Assembly (NCBI RefSeq): GCF_963966145.1 | Contig: NC_091054.1 | Span: forward strand, 1,054,001-1,118,000 | Direction of reading: 5' to 3' | Source: Tenebrio molitor | Lineage: Eukaryota; Arthropoda; Insecta; Coleoptera; Tenebrionidae | Length of the DNA stretch: 64,000 nt | Part shown: positions 23,545 through 34,943 of the stretch, in pieces | Layout: the number at the start of each line of letters is the position of its first letter | How positions within the stretch are numbered: position 1 is the stretch's first letter | The notes under the pieces: generated by a model | Seen by the model: only the letters and a program-made list of their open reading frames with translations | Told to the model about the DNA's origin: nothing | Databases searched by the model: none | Position numbers and translations under genes: made by a program

Positions 23545-23735
23545 AAAAGGAAAGAGCTTATATTAATAACATAATTACATAAACATTTTTGTTTTATAAT
23601 ACAAACATTTCCGATAATATTGCGGAATCTAGAAAAGTGCCCCGAATGCTTGCAGCGTTTCCACGTTGAATGGCAAAGGAAATCCTCTCGATAAGTCGGT
23701 TTCCGATGACATTAATTTTACGAGGTAAAAATCGT
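23545..23735 (-). pseudogene. 3' end of a retroelement polyprotein, copy 2 (truncated)
   Basis: Inverse copy of 17190-17385. It retains the ATTTCCTTTGCCATTCAACG region that encodes the IQRGNAAS tail and the same 3' UTR, but has lost about 50 bp after CGACTTATCGA. Its 5' limit is near TTAATGTCATCGGAAACCGA. It is the second 5'-truncated copy in the window and is noncoding. Confidence 0.6.
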
Positions 23736-23759
23736 AATCTTAATTTGCAGATCTTATTA

Positions 23760-24122
23760 TACAGGGTTATTATAAATGATTGTAGTCGAAGCAGGCCATG
23801 CCCATGTTATTACATTTTTGCCGCTTTCATGTGAACTGTCAATTTTTGTTGCTGTCTGTCATTTTTTAGGTGAAAAGTGCAGTGCGGTTTTTTAATTAAC
23901 GATTGAATCCAAAAATTTTAAGTTGTTTTGCAACCAATCCTAAAAATATTGAGTTGTTTTGCACCCAATTTAATTCCTGTGTGTGAACACACCGTTAAAT
24001 GTGTACACACCGTACTCACTTATTCATATCATTTTGATGTTTTCTATGTGGAGCGGCAACCATAAATTTTACATTCAGTTTTTACGCCTACTTCGACTAC
24101 AAACATTTATAATAACCCTGTA
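23760..24122. repeat. TIR miniature, CAGGGTTATTATAAATG type
   Basis: The left end TACAGGGTTATTATAAATGA and the right end CATTTATAATAACCCTGTA are inverses, with inner arms TTGTAGTCGAAG and CTTCGACTACAA. About 360 bp, TA at both outer edges. No coding frame. Typical non-autonomous Tc1/mariner-style miniature. Confidence 0.8.
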
Positions 24123-24138
24123 GTATTTTACAGTAGAA

Positions 24139-24244
24139 GTCCGTTAGGATAGCCTTTACTGCCGAGCCAGAGATTTTGTGAGACGAGCTCGCAGAGCGAG
24201 TCGAATAATACTGGCAAGGCTGTAAAGGCCCTGCCCTAACGGAC
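24139..24244. repeat. 106-bp TIR miniature
   Basis: The ends GTCCGTTAGGATAGCCTTTA and TAAAGGCCCTGCCCTAACGGAC form an imperfect inverted repeat of about 25 bp around a GC-rich middle (GAGCTCGCAGAGCGAG). A related word (TAACGGACT..GGCCGTTAGG) occurs near 24715-24770. Confidence 0.6.
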
Positions 24245-25524
24245 GTGTATTGTACAATAGTTTTTGTAATATCTCTACGATTCGTTCAAAATTATCTTTT
24301 TGAAACACATTTTTTTCAACGCCATCGAAAAACCCGAATGATTAATAAGTGTGCAGAGGACGTCGTCATGTCAACCGTTGTTTGTGAAAAAAAAATGTTT
24401 CAATGTTGTTTGTCAGATTTGTTCAACGCTTAACTTTCCGTTGAAAATAAGTGAATGAAATCAATAAAAAATCGCAATCAAGATATTCCCGATGTCCGGA
24501 AGTGAGGTCATCGTTATTGCCTGCAAAATCGCGCTTGTGTTGGTGTTAAAATTCTGAAGCATCATCTTCGATCTCGTCTACATGTGCTAGTGACATACGG
24601 ATTTCGATTAATTCAAGGTGTGTCCCATAACATTAGACATTAATTACTGTACCAATTGTAAAAAAGTTGAAAAATAAAGTTTAGATCTACGTTGCTATAG
24701 TTATTTAGTCATTTATAACGGCCGCTTCCGCTCATAACGGACACCTATAACGGACTCCGGCCGTTAGGAGGTTGTTTACATGGTGACAAACAGTCCGGAA
24801 AGCCACCTTTAACAACTAGATATTACAAAAAAAATAAAACCGCGTTTCTCCATACCTTGCATCTTTCATAATATGGAACTATGTATTTTAATGTCGCATG
24901 GAGCACTAAACAAACTCAAAAAACATGCGTTATGCATTAATTAGATCAAAGTCAACACATTTTGCAAAATTTGCAATGTGCAATAATATTGGATGCACAG
25001 CAAAACAATAGAATGAAATATTTCGACGTCCCCATTATCTGACAAACTAATGAGGCTAGAAATTGTGTTGTACGGAATTTATTACAACAAAGCCAACAAA
25101 GAAAATCGCATGTTCTATTCTCTGCCTTCAATGTTTACTATAAATAACTTTTAGAAAATATTTTGTGGCCTGTTTCTTGAACTAGACCAGATTATATGCG
25201 CTACCTAGAGCAACAACTTTTTAAACAAAATGTTGCTCCGTCTCTATTGTCCCCCCAGACAACTAAAACTTATCAAAGATCTGATTTCCTTCTACCAACA
25301 AAACAAACAGTATATCTCTTTATATTTTCTACACAAATTTCCATGTCTTCCGGATGAACTAAATAACTTTATCTGTTGTAAATATTTTAATCCATGTTGA
25401 CGGTTTGATTAATTATAATAGAAAGTAAGTCTGTATCAATAGTTACCAGTGGATGAAGGTTTCTCTTTCGTTCACTTCACTTTCGCTCATCGTTTTTCAC
25501 TCACTGTCTTTCACTCACTGGTTT
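24245..25524. other. No gene seen
   Basis: AT-rich apart from 24480-24780. No TIR pair beyond the GTCCGTTAGG-like words near 24715-24770, and no recognisable protein. Confidence 0.45.
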
Positions 25525-25638
25525 TCATTCCTCCCAAATGTTTCCAATTCTTTCTGATTTTAAAGGCAACATTTGGTATCTCGCGGCGCTTGCCTCTTCC
25601 AGCACATCATCAGGAACATATAACTCTTCATCATCCAT
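25525..25638 (-). pseudogene. Short frame resembling the start of a tyrosine-recombinase-type element protein
   Basis: On the minus strand an ATG at 25638 opens 37 codons ending in TGA: MDDEELYVPDDVLEEASAAR, then YQMLPLKSERIGNIW. An acidic start followed by ..LLP.KS..R....W is the N-terminal pattern I associate with Crypton/tyrosine-recombinase-like proteins of insect genomes. The match is short and from memory. The frame stops before any catalytic domain, so if real this is a fragment. Confidence 0.25.
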
Positions 25639-25724
25639 TTGCACAACGTGCACACAGCCACTTTATTGACGTTACAGAACAACCTTGTTTTGTATTTTAT
25701 TTTTAATACAAACTAAATACAGCA

Positions 25725-25830
25725 CTCTAGAGTAACGCCGCTTTCGTTCACTTGAATTGCATCGAATACACAGTTCGCGTGAACGAAAGCTTCGCCTTCC
25801 TCAATCTTACCGTAAATAACTATTACTCTT
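25725..25830. repeat. Interspersed repeat, copy 2 (partner at 1245-1345)
   Basis: Shares CGCTTTCGTTCACTTGAATT, TTCGCGTGAACGAAAGC and CCTTCCTC.ATCTTAC with 1245-1345. The words TTTCGTTCAC and GTGAACGAAAG form an inverted repeat, so the unit can fold back. Confidence 0.6.
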
Positions 25831-26367
25831 GTTTAGATAGAGATTATCCAAAGATTTCAACGGTTTGAAGAGTGAAAAGAGTAGCAATTACGACTAGATC
25901 ACCTTGTAGTTTAAAAGTCACTAAGAACGTCACCAAAATCACCAAAAATGTCACTAGATTTGTAGGCAACGAAACATACAGTCATCCAAGTGACCCTGAA
26001 CGTTATCTTGAACCTCCATAAAGAAAGACACGGGATTTTGGATAGTATCTTTACTTGCATTTTTTCAAAGAAAAGTGGGTGTTAATATTTTCGCTGGATT
26101 TTGATGTGGTGTTTTGATCGACCAAATTTAACAGGAAAGTACAGTCGAGCGATTAAGTAAAAAATGAGGGGAAGTTGAGACGAAGCGTGCGGTTTCATAA
26201 GGACCTAAATAAAGAAGATTATTGTTTAAACACTGGAAGAGATTTGATGAGACAAAAAATAAGAATATCATCATATTTCTTCTACTAATGATGAGAAGAA
26301 GATGGCGAAAAAATATTAAATGGTAGTTTTAAAATTCTTTCACGAGTGATAAGGTGCCTGATGAAAT

Positions 26368-26466
26368 TGAAAATACAACCCACAATACATTTGCAAAGCA
26401 AACCTGGATATTATCGGCGTCCATATCCAGGTTTGCTTTGTAAATGTATTGTGGGTTGCATTTTCA
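26368..26466. repeat. Near-perfect 44-bp hairpin
   Basis: The left arm 26368-26411 and right arm 26423-26466 are inverses with only about two mismatches, around an 11-base loop (TATCGGCGTCC). The outer part of the right arm (AATGTATTGTGGGTTGCA) and the following GTGAAATACCCTGTGTTA recur at 6780-6845, so the hairpin is made from one end of a mobile-element family. Confidence 0.85.
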
Positions 26467-26559
26467 AATCCGTCGTGAAATACCCTGTGTTAAAATTGGG
26501 GAAAGATAACGAAAAGATCTTAGTTATGATGTGATAGTTGTAACATAGCACACCGCAAA

Positions 26560-27690
26560 ACGCAAATGATTTGATCCAGCGTTCCAAAGTTAATTTATAC
26601 GGCTGTGCGATCTGCCATAATGCCAGAAGACGAGACCATTGGCAACTTCTTGTGTTCGTCTCCGAGAAATAAATTCCCTTTGATGTACCCCTCGGTTGAT
26701 TGATGTATTTTAATAAAATTTCGTGAGCTCGGCGAGGGTTTTAGAAGGGCCGCCGCCGATAATTCAGGGAGTCTTAATTAAGGAGATGAGACATTATTTC
26801 AAGGGGTACCAACAGTAAATTTTCCGCTTGAATCACCACTAATTCCTACAGGAAACGGCGTGTTAATTCCTGTCGGGAACAGGAGTAACGTTTAATTACA
26901 ATTACGCAGCGACATGAAAAGACAATAACTCCCATTGTTAACCGGTTTTGTTCGTCGCGACACCATCAAAGTCTCCCGAATCCCGTCTCGGTGCTACCCC
27001 CGGTCATTGTATTGGCAAACGTAAATATTTGCGCGCTTTCGGTGGGGTCGCTCTAATAACTCGATCGGAATCGTAATAACGAAACGGATTCGGGCGGGGT
27101 TCATTAAAACGGCGATTTCATCACAGGTAGAGCGAATACAATTATTTGATCTTCCCTTGGCTGATCGATCACGGCTTTGCGAAACCTCAATTCGAAACAA
27201 TAATTGGCTTTCTGCGTTTAAACTTCTCTCGTCTGACGAAAGAATTGAATAAATTGAATGTAATCTTCCGTCGCAATTTAATAAGCCGCCAGGCGAACTT
27301 GTAGCCGCACAATGAGAACCATCGACGGGGTGCCTTACGCCTCGCGTCCTGGGTGGGGCACAAGGACCAGATAAAATCATATTGTACTGTCGCGATTCGA
27401 TTTCAATCGACGGACGAAAGAAAATGGCAATCTTCGTTGCACCAAGGGTCCCTCCGAGACCCTCTGTTATCTCCTTTTATTTCATAACTCGTTATTGATC
27501 TCGTACGGCTTGAAGAATTAGCTGTTACATAAATGGCGATGAGTTAAGATTTCGTCTGAGGCACCCCTCTGATTCTTACCTTAAGGAGAGATTGTGAAAT
27601 ATTAAGAAAAGACCTCTTCGCAAGTATTAAATATTGTTGCGAGTGATAGAAATAACTGAGCAAGGCGATCTTCTTGATTGCATTGCTTGA
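26560..27690. other. GC-richer single-copy island, no gene
   Basis: No repeat ends. An open frame at 26608-26680 starting MPEDETIGNFLCSSPRNKF and a 128-codon minus-strand frame (26994-27380) have no recognisable domain or supported splice sites. TAATT-type sites are frequent at 26720-26930. Confidence 0.4.
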
Positions 27691-27694
27691 AGAG

Positions 27695-27865
27695 TTATTG
27701 CAAAATTAGGACCTGGTCAGATGCAGCAAGTTGTTGCCCAAGCAGTTTCGTAAAATGTAATTTCTCGATTTTTGAATCGTTTTTCCGAAGCAGGAAATGT
27801 TCAGTGAAGACAAGACGAAGGTCTTGTACTTGGTACCATTTTGTACCAACAGTAATTTTATTTCC
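27695..27865 (+). pseudogene. Possible Tc1/mariner helix-turn-helix fragment
   Basis: One frame reads QMQQVVAQAVS, a stop, then ISRFLNRFSEAGNVQ, a second stop, then RQDEGLVLGT. That follows the Tc1-type N-terminus: first helix-turn-helix with (Q)R.VA..., second with (V/I)SR...RF.ETG.V, then a GRPR-like motif. Two stops and short length make it a relic at best. It lies next to the satellite array. Confidence 0.35.
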
Positions 27866-28103
27866 AAAATCAGCTACTTCACTGGGTCTAAATTTTGAAA
27901 GAAACGAGTAGTATATTTTTTTACACTTTTAGATTGCTTAGCTTTATCTAAACTACCAGCTGCGGAACACCTAGTGCTCTAGTTGTCTTTCAGATTCGGC
28001 TGTGTTCTATTTAGTAATCTGTTAGACCAGTGAATTGAATTGAATTCTACTCGGTTATTATTTTCTATCGTTGTTCAAACAATAACTATGTTTTTGCTAA
28101 ATA

Positions 28104-29352
28104 CAGCAAAAACTGGTCTTTCTTTGCTTCGATCGCTAGATGAAATGCACTCAAATTTACATTCGTTGTATCACTCCTAAGCAGTTCTTTCAGAAAATGT
28201 CACATTGTCAAATGTAGAAAGAAGCATTTGGATGCATGATTTCGATGTGAGAAACCTTCTAGGATAGATCCTTCAGAAACTGGTCTTCATTTGCTTAGAT
28301 CTTCGCTAGATGAAATCCACTCAAATGTATGTTCTTTGTATCAGTCGTGAACAGTTTTTTCGGAAAATGCTGCATTGTAAAAAGTAGAAAGAAGCATTTG
28401 GATGCATGATTTCGATGTCAGAACCCTTCTAGGACAGATCCCACAGAACCTGGTCTTCATTTGCTTAGATCTTCGCTAGATGGTTCATTGTCAAAAGTAG
28501 AAAGAAACATTTGGATTCATGATTTCGATGTGAGAAACCTTCTAGGGCAGATCCTACAGAAACTGGTCTTCATTTGGTTTAGATCTCGCTAGATGAAATT
28601 TACTCAAATTTACATTCGTTGTATTAGTTCTAAACAGTTCTTTCAGCCACGTTTCAAATGTAAAAAGAACCATTTGAATGCAGGATTTCGGTGTAAGAAA
28701 CCTTCTAGGACAGATCCTACAGAGAATGGTCTTCATTTGCTTAGTTCTTCGCTAGATAAAATCCACTCAAAAGTATATTCCTTGTATAAACAGTTTTTTC
28801 AGAAAATGCTGCATTGTCAAAAGTAGAAAGAAGCATTTGGATTCATGATTTCGATGTGAGAAACCTTCTAGGATAGATCCTTCAGAAACTGGTCTTCATT
28901 TGCTTGGATCTTCGCTAGATGAAGTCCACTCAAATGTATATTCCTTGTATCAGTCGTGAACAGTTTTTTCGGAAAATGCTGCATTGTCAAAAGTAGAAAG
29001 AAGCATTTGGATGTATGATTTCGGTGTGAGAATCCCTTTAGGACAGATCACAGAAACTGCTCTTCATTTGCTTTAGATCTCGCTAGATGAAATTGACTCA
29101 AATTTACATTCGTTCTAAGCAGATTTTTCAGAAAATGCCTCATTTTAAATGTAAAAAGAACCATTTGGATGCAGGATTTCGGTGCAGGAAACCTTCTAGG
29201 ACAGATGCTACAGAAACTGGTCTTCCTTTGCTTAGATCTTCGCTAGATGAAATCCACTCAAATTTATAAGTCGTAAACAGTTTTTTTCAAAATACTGCAT
29301 TGCCAAAAGTAGAAAGAAGCATTTGGATGTATGATTTCAGTGTGACAAACCT
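28104..29352 (+). repeat. Satellite-like tandem array, ~165-bp unit, about 7.5 copies
   Basis: The word ACTGGTCTTCATTTGCTTAG or a close variant recurs at about 28112, 28279, 28449, 28562, 28725, 28888, 29056 and 29216. Spacings are 160-170 bp, with one short unit of 113 bp. Each unit continues with TCGCTAGATGAAAT(C/T)CACTC, AGTAGAAAGAAGCATTTGGA and GAAACCTTCTAGGA. Two unit types can be told apart: one with TTTACATTCGTT and AAAAAGAACCATTTG, one with TATATTCCTTGTATCAGTCG and GAAAATGCTGCATTG. Open frames within it are artefacts of the repeat. Confidence 0.9.
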
Positions 29353-29389
29353 TCTGATTCTAGTTCAGTCAAAATTAAGCAATCTAGAA

Positions 29390-29655
29390 GAGTGTTCTTT
29401 TTACTTTCTTGGAAACCATTGCATGGACAGGTTTGGAAAAACAGTGCAGTAAGATACCTCACGAAAGTGTTTGAAAATTGTAGTTTATGGGACCTTAAAG
29501 TGAAACAGTTTTGCACCACGACATCCATGAGTACTACGAAGAAGGCACCTTGTGGAGGCCTGAGAAATAAGTTTTATCAAAACAAGCCTTTTAAAATCTC
29601 TGCTGCAGAAGCAATTCAGAAAAAGTGGAGTTTTTATTTTGATGAATGGTCTTAA
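29390..29655 (+). CDS. Unrecognised 87-codon frame next to the satellite
   Basis: An open frame from ATG 29392 to a stop at 29653 reads with ordinary protein composition (GQVWKNSAVRYLTKVFENCS, then APCGGLRNKFYQNKPF), unlike the poly-K/N/F frames elsewhere. I do not recognise a family and see no splice sites or promoter. It may be a fragment of a mobile-element protein. Confidence 0.2.
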
Positions 29656-29821
29656 CGAATCTCCATTCATCGGATTCAGATCGTAATTGTTTTTACATTG
29701 TTTGTCGATTCTCTCACAAACTATGCATTTTTTACCCCATATTTATTAATAGTTTTATGCCTATTTTTGATCATAGAATTAGCCCTGAAAGTTTGTCGGT
29801 GGAATTCTGACACACCCTGTA

Positions 29822-29895
29822 TACAGTTATTCACGAGAGGGGTACTTCTGAATTTCTATTTTGCCGCAACCAACAATACCAATGGCAGTAACTAT
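29822..29895 (+). repeat. TIR end, TTATTCACGAGAGGGG family (left outer copy)
   Basis: TACAGTTATTCACGAGAGGG, then TTCTGAATTTCT and TTTTGCCGCAACCAACAATA, continuing to AATGGCAGT. It matches the inverted end at 36278-36352, including the AACAATAC.AATGGCAGT part, which the other two ends at 35888 and 36720 lack. It is therefore paired by sequence with 36352, about 6.5 kb away, with the BEL/Pao element between. Confidence 0.75.
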
Positions 29896-30377
29896 AACGT
29901 GATCAAGAATGACTGAATCTGTTGGTAACAATGAAAATTTGAATGATTTTGGTATCACCGTAATCTAAACGCATTTCCGGTTGTCACCTTTGACAGAGTT
30001 GACAGGCGAATTTGACGTTTACCATCAAAGGGTCATTTTTGTAATGACATAAAGATACCCGACATAACCTATTTTTTTTTTAATGTGTCAAGTTAAAACA
30101 TCCGGTCAGTGCCAATTACGAAACAGAAAAACACCAATATTTTTCAATTGTTTTATTGCCAACAGACTCAGTAGTTGTTGATCACGTTGTACTAAATTAA
30201 AAAATGTCATTTTTTCATCATTGTTGTTTGAATTGACAAAGATTTTTTCCTTTAACGTCAAAGAGACAGGACTATAGTTCAATTTTTACTCTTTTGCGAT
30301 GACGTCATTATCTAGTAATTTCACGTATGTTTGAGCTAGAATCAGAAACAAATTTGAGTTGATTATAAATATGTAAC
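29896..30377. repeat. Interior of the outer TIR element
   Basis: No gene. The word TTTAACGTCAAAGAGACAGG at about 30252-30271 is repeated inverted near 36011-36034, which ties this stretch to the interior of the TTATTCACGAG family elements on the far side of the retrotransposon. Confidence 0.6.
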
Positions 30378-30383
30378 TACAGG

Positions 30384-30875
30384 TGTATGTCTCCAGGGCA
30401 CTTAAGTCAGTTTTAGTTGACTTAAGCCTACCTAAACGAAGAGCTTTGTTCGATTTTCTCCGTGATCCACAATTTGTTAAATCAAAATTGACTTACCTTT
30501 TTTGCGGACCGCGAAGAGACCATGGACCGATTGGCATGGGTGGAATTCGACGATAATTTTGGACTTCGGTGCCACTTCAATTAAGTGGGTTTCACGACAC
30601 GAGACAACTGAGTACGAAAACTAGGTGTGTTCACTCAGACGGTCAAATTCGAAGTCTCTTTCTTCCCAAAAATGTCCATCACCGGTAGGGGAGGTTTCGT
30701 CAACCCCGATTTTGCACGAAATTGTGAATCGGTTAACGCGCAATACCAATGACAGAGGGTGCAACTATTTTCGAATTGACTATTTAAAACTAAATTAAGC
30801 TAGGCGCTAAAACTAAACGAACAAAACCAAACAGAAATGAAAAGAACTAAAATTAACTATTTACAAAAGCCAACA
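30384..30875 (-). repeat. 3' LTR of the BEL/Pao element
   Basis: 492 bp, no difference seen from the 5' LTR. On the minus strand it starts TGTTGGCTTTTG and ends GACATACA. Near the terminus (30401-30426) CTTAAGTCA and TGACTTAAG form a perfect 9-bp-arm hairpin with an 8-base loop, possibly linked to RNA 3'-end formation. Also on this strand are an initiator-like TCAGTT (TACTCAGTTGTC) and, further on, a strong splice-donor word AAGGTAAGT. Confidence 0.95.
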
Positions 30876-30890
30876 TTCTGCCCGCCAAAA
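30876..30890 (-). other. Polypurine tract candidate
   Basis: Minus-strand GGCGGGCAGAA lies directly against the 3' LTR start (TGTTGG), the position of the plus-strand primer in LTR retrotransposons. It is purine-rich but interrupted by two cytosines. Confidence 0.55.
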
Positions 30891-30908
30891 ATGCGGTGCA
30901 TTTTTCTA

Positions 30909-33900
30909 TTACTGCGAAGGCAGAGGGCACAGTTTGACGACAGGCCGTCGAAAGCTGCCGCCGTTTGTTTTGACAGTCGCGACACGGATTACGCCATCGG
31001 CACCGGGATGGATGTCTTCGACACGCCCCAGATTCCACTGCAAGGGTGGAACTTGGTCATTCTTGATTAGAACTAGAGTACCCCGAGACAGGTCTGTTCG
31101 AGGCTTATGCCACTTGGACCGCTGCTGTAAGGTGTGCAGGTATTCGCGGTGCCAGCGGTCCCAAAAGGACTGGTGCATTCTCTGGAGAAGTTGCCAGCGC
31201 GAGAGGCGATTGAGCTTGACGTGCTCCAAATTTGGCTCGGGCAAACAAGTCAACGGTGCTAGGGTTAAAAAATGACCCGGTGTCAGTGCGGTAGGAGACG
31301 CCGTTGAAGGTTCGATTGGCCAGTTGTCCGGGTGTTGACACAACCATGTGGGACCATTCCACCACAGCGGATGAATTTTCAATTCTGCCGGAAGCAACCC
31401 GCGAGAAGCACAATCGGCGGGGTTGTCACTTGACCGGATATAACGCCAGGACGCGGGAGAGATTTTTTCTTGGATGTACGCTACGCGGTTACTCACGAAT
31501 GTTTTCCATCTATGAGGGGATGAACGGAGCCAACCTAAGACGATCATCGAATCGGTCCAGGCGGTCACGGAAGCAAAACTACAAACGGTTTCATAGATGG
31601 AGCGCACATACTTGATTAATTTTGAAAGGAGTTGAGCACCGCACAATTCCAACTGGGGTAACGATCTACGTTTCAAAGGTGCAACCTTTGTTTTGGCCAT
31701 CACGAGATTGACAGACACCTCATTGTCCGCGGTGGTAACACGCAAATATACCGCTGCCGCAAACCCTATTTCTGAGGCGTCGCAAAACCCATGTAGTTCG
31801 CACGAAAGCTGCGACCCGATGGACAAGTGGCGATTTATTTTTATCTCCGACACCTCTGGTAATTGAGCGAGGTACTGTCCCCATCGGTCAATTACTTCTT
31901 GTGGGGGAACATCATCCCAGGACAGTCCAAGACACCATAGGTGTTGTATTAAATGTTTTGCAAAAAAGGTTAACGGAGCTAAAAAACCAAGCGGATCAAA
32001 AATTCGGGCAACTTCGGACAAAATGTTTCGTTTTGTGCAAGCACGATCTTTCAAATTTACCTTAAACGAAAAGGTATCAAGAGAAGGTAGCCATTACAGG
32101 CCGAGTATTTTGATGGGCGAATTTGATTTGTCCTGATCGAATTCGAGAGTGACCTGGCGTAGATTCGGATCAAGATGATCGACGACGAGGGGCGAGTTGC
32201 TTGCCCACTTTCTTAATTCGAACTGTCCGATTTGCAATAATTTTATTAGCTGGTCTTGCAATTCAAGGGCCTCAGCCGTCGAGTGACAACCGGTGACAAT
32301 GTCATCCATGTACACGTCGGTGCGGAGAATTTCAGCTGCGCCAGGGAAGCGCCCTTGTTCGTCATCAGCTAATTGTAAAAGTGTACGAATTGCTAAGAAA
32401 GGAGCCGAACTAATACCGTACGTTACGGTATTCAAAACGTATTCTTCTAATGCGTCGTCTGGAGACGAGCGCCAAATAATACGCTGAAAATCGCGATCTT
32501 TTGGAGAGATTAAAATTTGCCGATACATCTGGCGGATATCGGCAGTGAACACGACACAATGTAAACGAAATTTCAACAACACCTTGACGATATCCTGCAA
32601 CAACTTGGGTCCAGAATACAGGGTGTCATTAAGTGACTGTCCGTTCGACGCTTTGGCGCTAGCGTCGAAGACAACGCGCAATTTTGTCGAACTGCTGTCC
32701 GGTCTCAAGATGCAATGATGCGGGATGTAATAATTTTGAACCGAATTTTCAGGTAGCGGAGGCGCACGAGACATGTGATTCGAATCTAAATAATCCCGCA
32801 TGAATTGGACGTATTCTTGTTGCAAGGCCGGGTTTCGAATTAAACGATTTTCCAGCAGGAGAAATCGACGTACCGCAATGTCGCGGGAGTTTGGGAATTC
32901 CGTTTTCTGACTTTTGAACGGTAACGCGACCGTGTATCTACCATTTTCACCTCGCGTCACAGAAGCCGCATAAAGTCTTTCGCATTGAATATCATCGGGA
33001 TTCGCGAAGCTTTCGTTGGGCACTTCCTCAAGTTCCCACAAACGTTTCAAAGAGATCTCTAATGGTTCCGGCTCCATTATGGTGCAGTAAGTATTTACCA
33101 CCGATGGAACGCGAAAATCTACGGGGCCGTTTATCACCCAACCGAATATGGTGTTTATCGCGGCGGGCTCACCTGGGTTTGTACCCAACAAAACACCAGG
33201 TCGAAGAAGAGTGGCATAAATGTCACCACCGAGAAGCATTTCGACACGATGTGGACTATTAAAGTCAGGGTCCGCGAGGTTCAAATTCGAAATGTGTTTC
33301 CAATGACTAATGTCCACGGGATTGGACGGCTGATCGCCGGTAATGTTGGGCAACACATGCGCAATGATTTTTTGATGCTCGATTGATGAATTGCGCGGCC
33401 GAATTAAACACTCTGAAAATCCAGGAGAAATGGATTCCGCGCCTGGATTAATTCCCTTCACGTGCATCTTCGAAGGTGTGAACCGCAACCCTAAACGACG
33501 AAGACATTTCTGCGTTATGAAACTACCCTGACTACAATTGTCTAGAATGACACGGACGCGATGAAAGTTGCCGTGCATATCTTTTACCTCGATGACCGCG
33601 GTTGCTAGTAGAACAATTTTGTTACTGATTGAACTGGTCAAGGTGATTAATTGCGAGTTGGGTACGTTCGGCGCTGACGAATTTGTTTCGATCGAATTTG
33701 AACTGGAGGGCTGCGAAGTTGTTGACGAATTTTGAGTCGAATTTTTGTTGAAATGAAGCATAGTGTGATGCTTTTCCATGCAAGAGCGACACGACGATTT
33801 CGACGGACAAGATTTTGATTGGTGGGACGAACGAAGACAATTGATACAAAGGCGCCGTGACTTTACCACTTCGAACCGTTGGCGAGGTGTTTTTGACACA

Positions 33901-34943
33901 AAGTCCGGACATTTGTATATGTGGTGGTCTCCTGCACAAACGGAGCAATTTGTCGACGGCGACGACGAGTCGACGAGCAAAACCGATTTTGTTTTTGATT
34001 TGGGATTTGACGACGCGATAGTTGTCGACGATTTTGAATTGCAATTCCCTAACGAATCAAGTACTCGGCACTGGCTTTCGACGAATTCGGCCAGCTGAGT
34101 ATATTTCGGGACCTCGGCTGGTCCTAACGAGCGAATTTCGGCCTCAAACTGTTTCCGCGTTTCGGGATCCAGTTTTTCGAGTAAAAGTTGTAGCCACATG
34201 AAATCCTCTAACGAATGCGATAAATTTAGGGCCAGCAAGGCTGAACGATTTTCCGTGAATTTGTCGATTGTTTCACGTAGTCCCTGTGACGATTCTGATT
34301 TCAACTTGGGCAATGCCTGGATGTTGTTCCAATAATGATATGACAACCTTCGTTTGTTCTCATATCGGTCGACAAGAGCCTTATACGCTATCGGATAGTT
34401 TTCTTCTGACAACGTTAAAGCCTTCACTAAGTTCAAGGGTTCCCCCGACAAACAACTAAGTAGATATTGAAATTTTTCAATTTGTGCCACGTCTGCCCGA
34501 GAGTGAACCGCGTTGTTAAAGAACTGGATAAAGGAACTCCACTCACTGAAGTTGCCATTAAAATTGCGTAACGACAATTTCGGCAGGCGTAAGTTTGACG
34601 ACGACGAAGTGCTTTGATTTGTTTCTGTTGACGCTGGACGATCGATTTCGGGAAAATAATTGACATAAATGGCTTCGATTTCATCGAACGCTTCAAAAAA
34701 TTCCCTGCGTATTTGTTCTTCCGCGGCGAAATCCGGTTCAGATTGGGCCGCGGTGTGTGCAAGAATTGCCGAGTGCAGAGGTTCAAATTTCTCAAAAATC
34801 GATTGGGCGCGAGCGAACCGTCTTTTTAACAACGCACGTAAAGAAGGTTGTTCCTGCGAAGATTTCGCAACCTCCCAAATTTCAAACATTTGCGTCTTCA
34901 AACAATCCCGTTGGGCGCGATTCTCTTTTGCCTTTGCAGCCAT
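30909..34943 (-). pseudogene. Gag-Pol of BEL/Pao element; internal stop, integrase missing
   Basis: Read on the minus strand from ATG 34943. Residues about 115-290 resemble the DUF1759 gag region. Zinc-knuckle cysteines and histidines lie at about 333-393, including a clean C-x2-C-x4-H-x4-C at 366-379. An aspartic protease region (DUF1758 type) has its likely catalytic Asp at 468. Reverse transcriptase spans about 735-930 with YMDD at 878-881. A TAA at 32094-32096 then interrupts the frame, which continues in the same phase through the Pao A17/RNase H-like part (FCDASEIGF, WTDSMIVLGW, NPADCASRG). Near 31290 it jumps from the pre-integrase linker to the C-terminal ALTPGHF region, so the integrase zinc-binding and catalytic core are absent. 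It ends at 30909. Confidence 0.9.

Noticed and set aside
28593..29269. Two similar K/F-rich frames (28593-28826 and 29087-29269)
   Set aside because: They fall in successive units of the tandem array and reflect the repeat unit, not a gene family.
28104..29352. CRISPR-like array
   Set aside because: Whole ~165-bp units repeat with no short repeats separated by unique spacers, and the DNA is eukaryotic.
30934..34098. Several + strand frames inside the BEL/Pao element
   Set aside because: Antisense shadows of the gag-pol frame.
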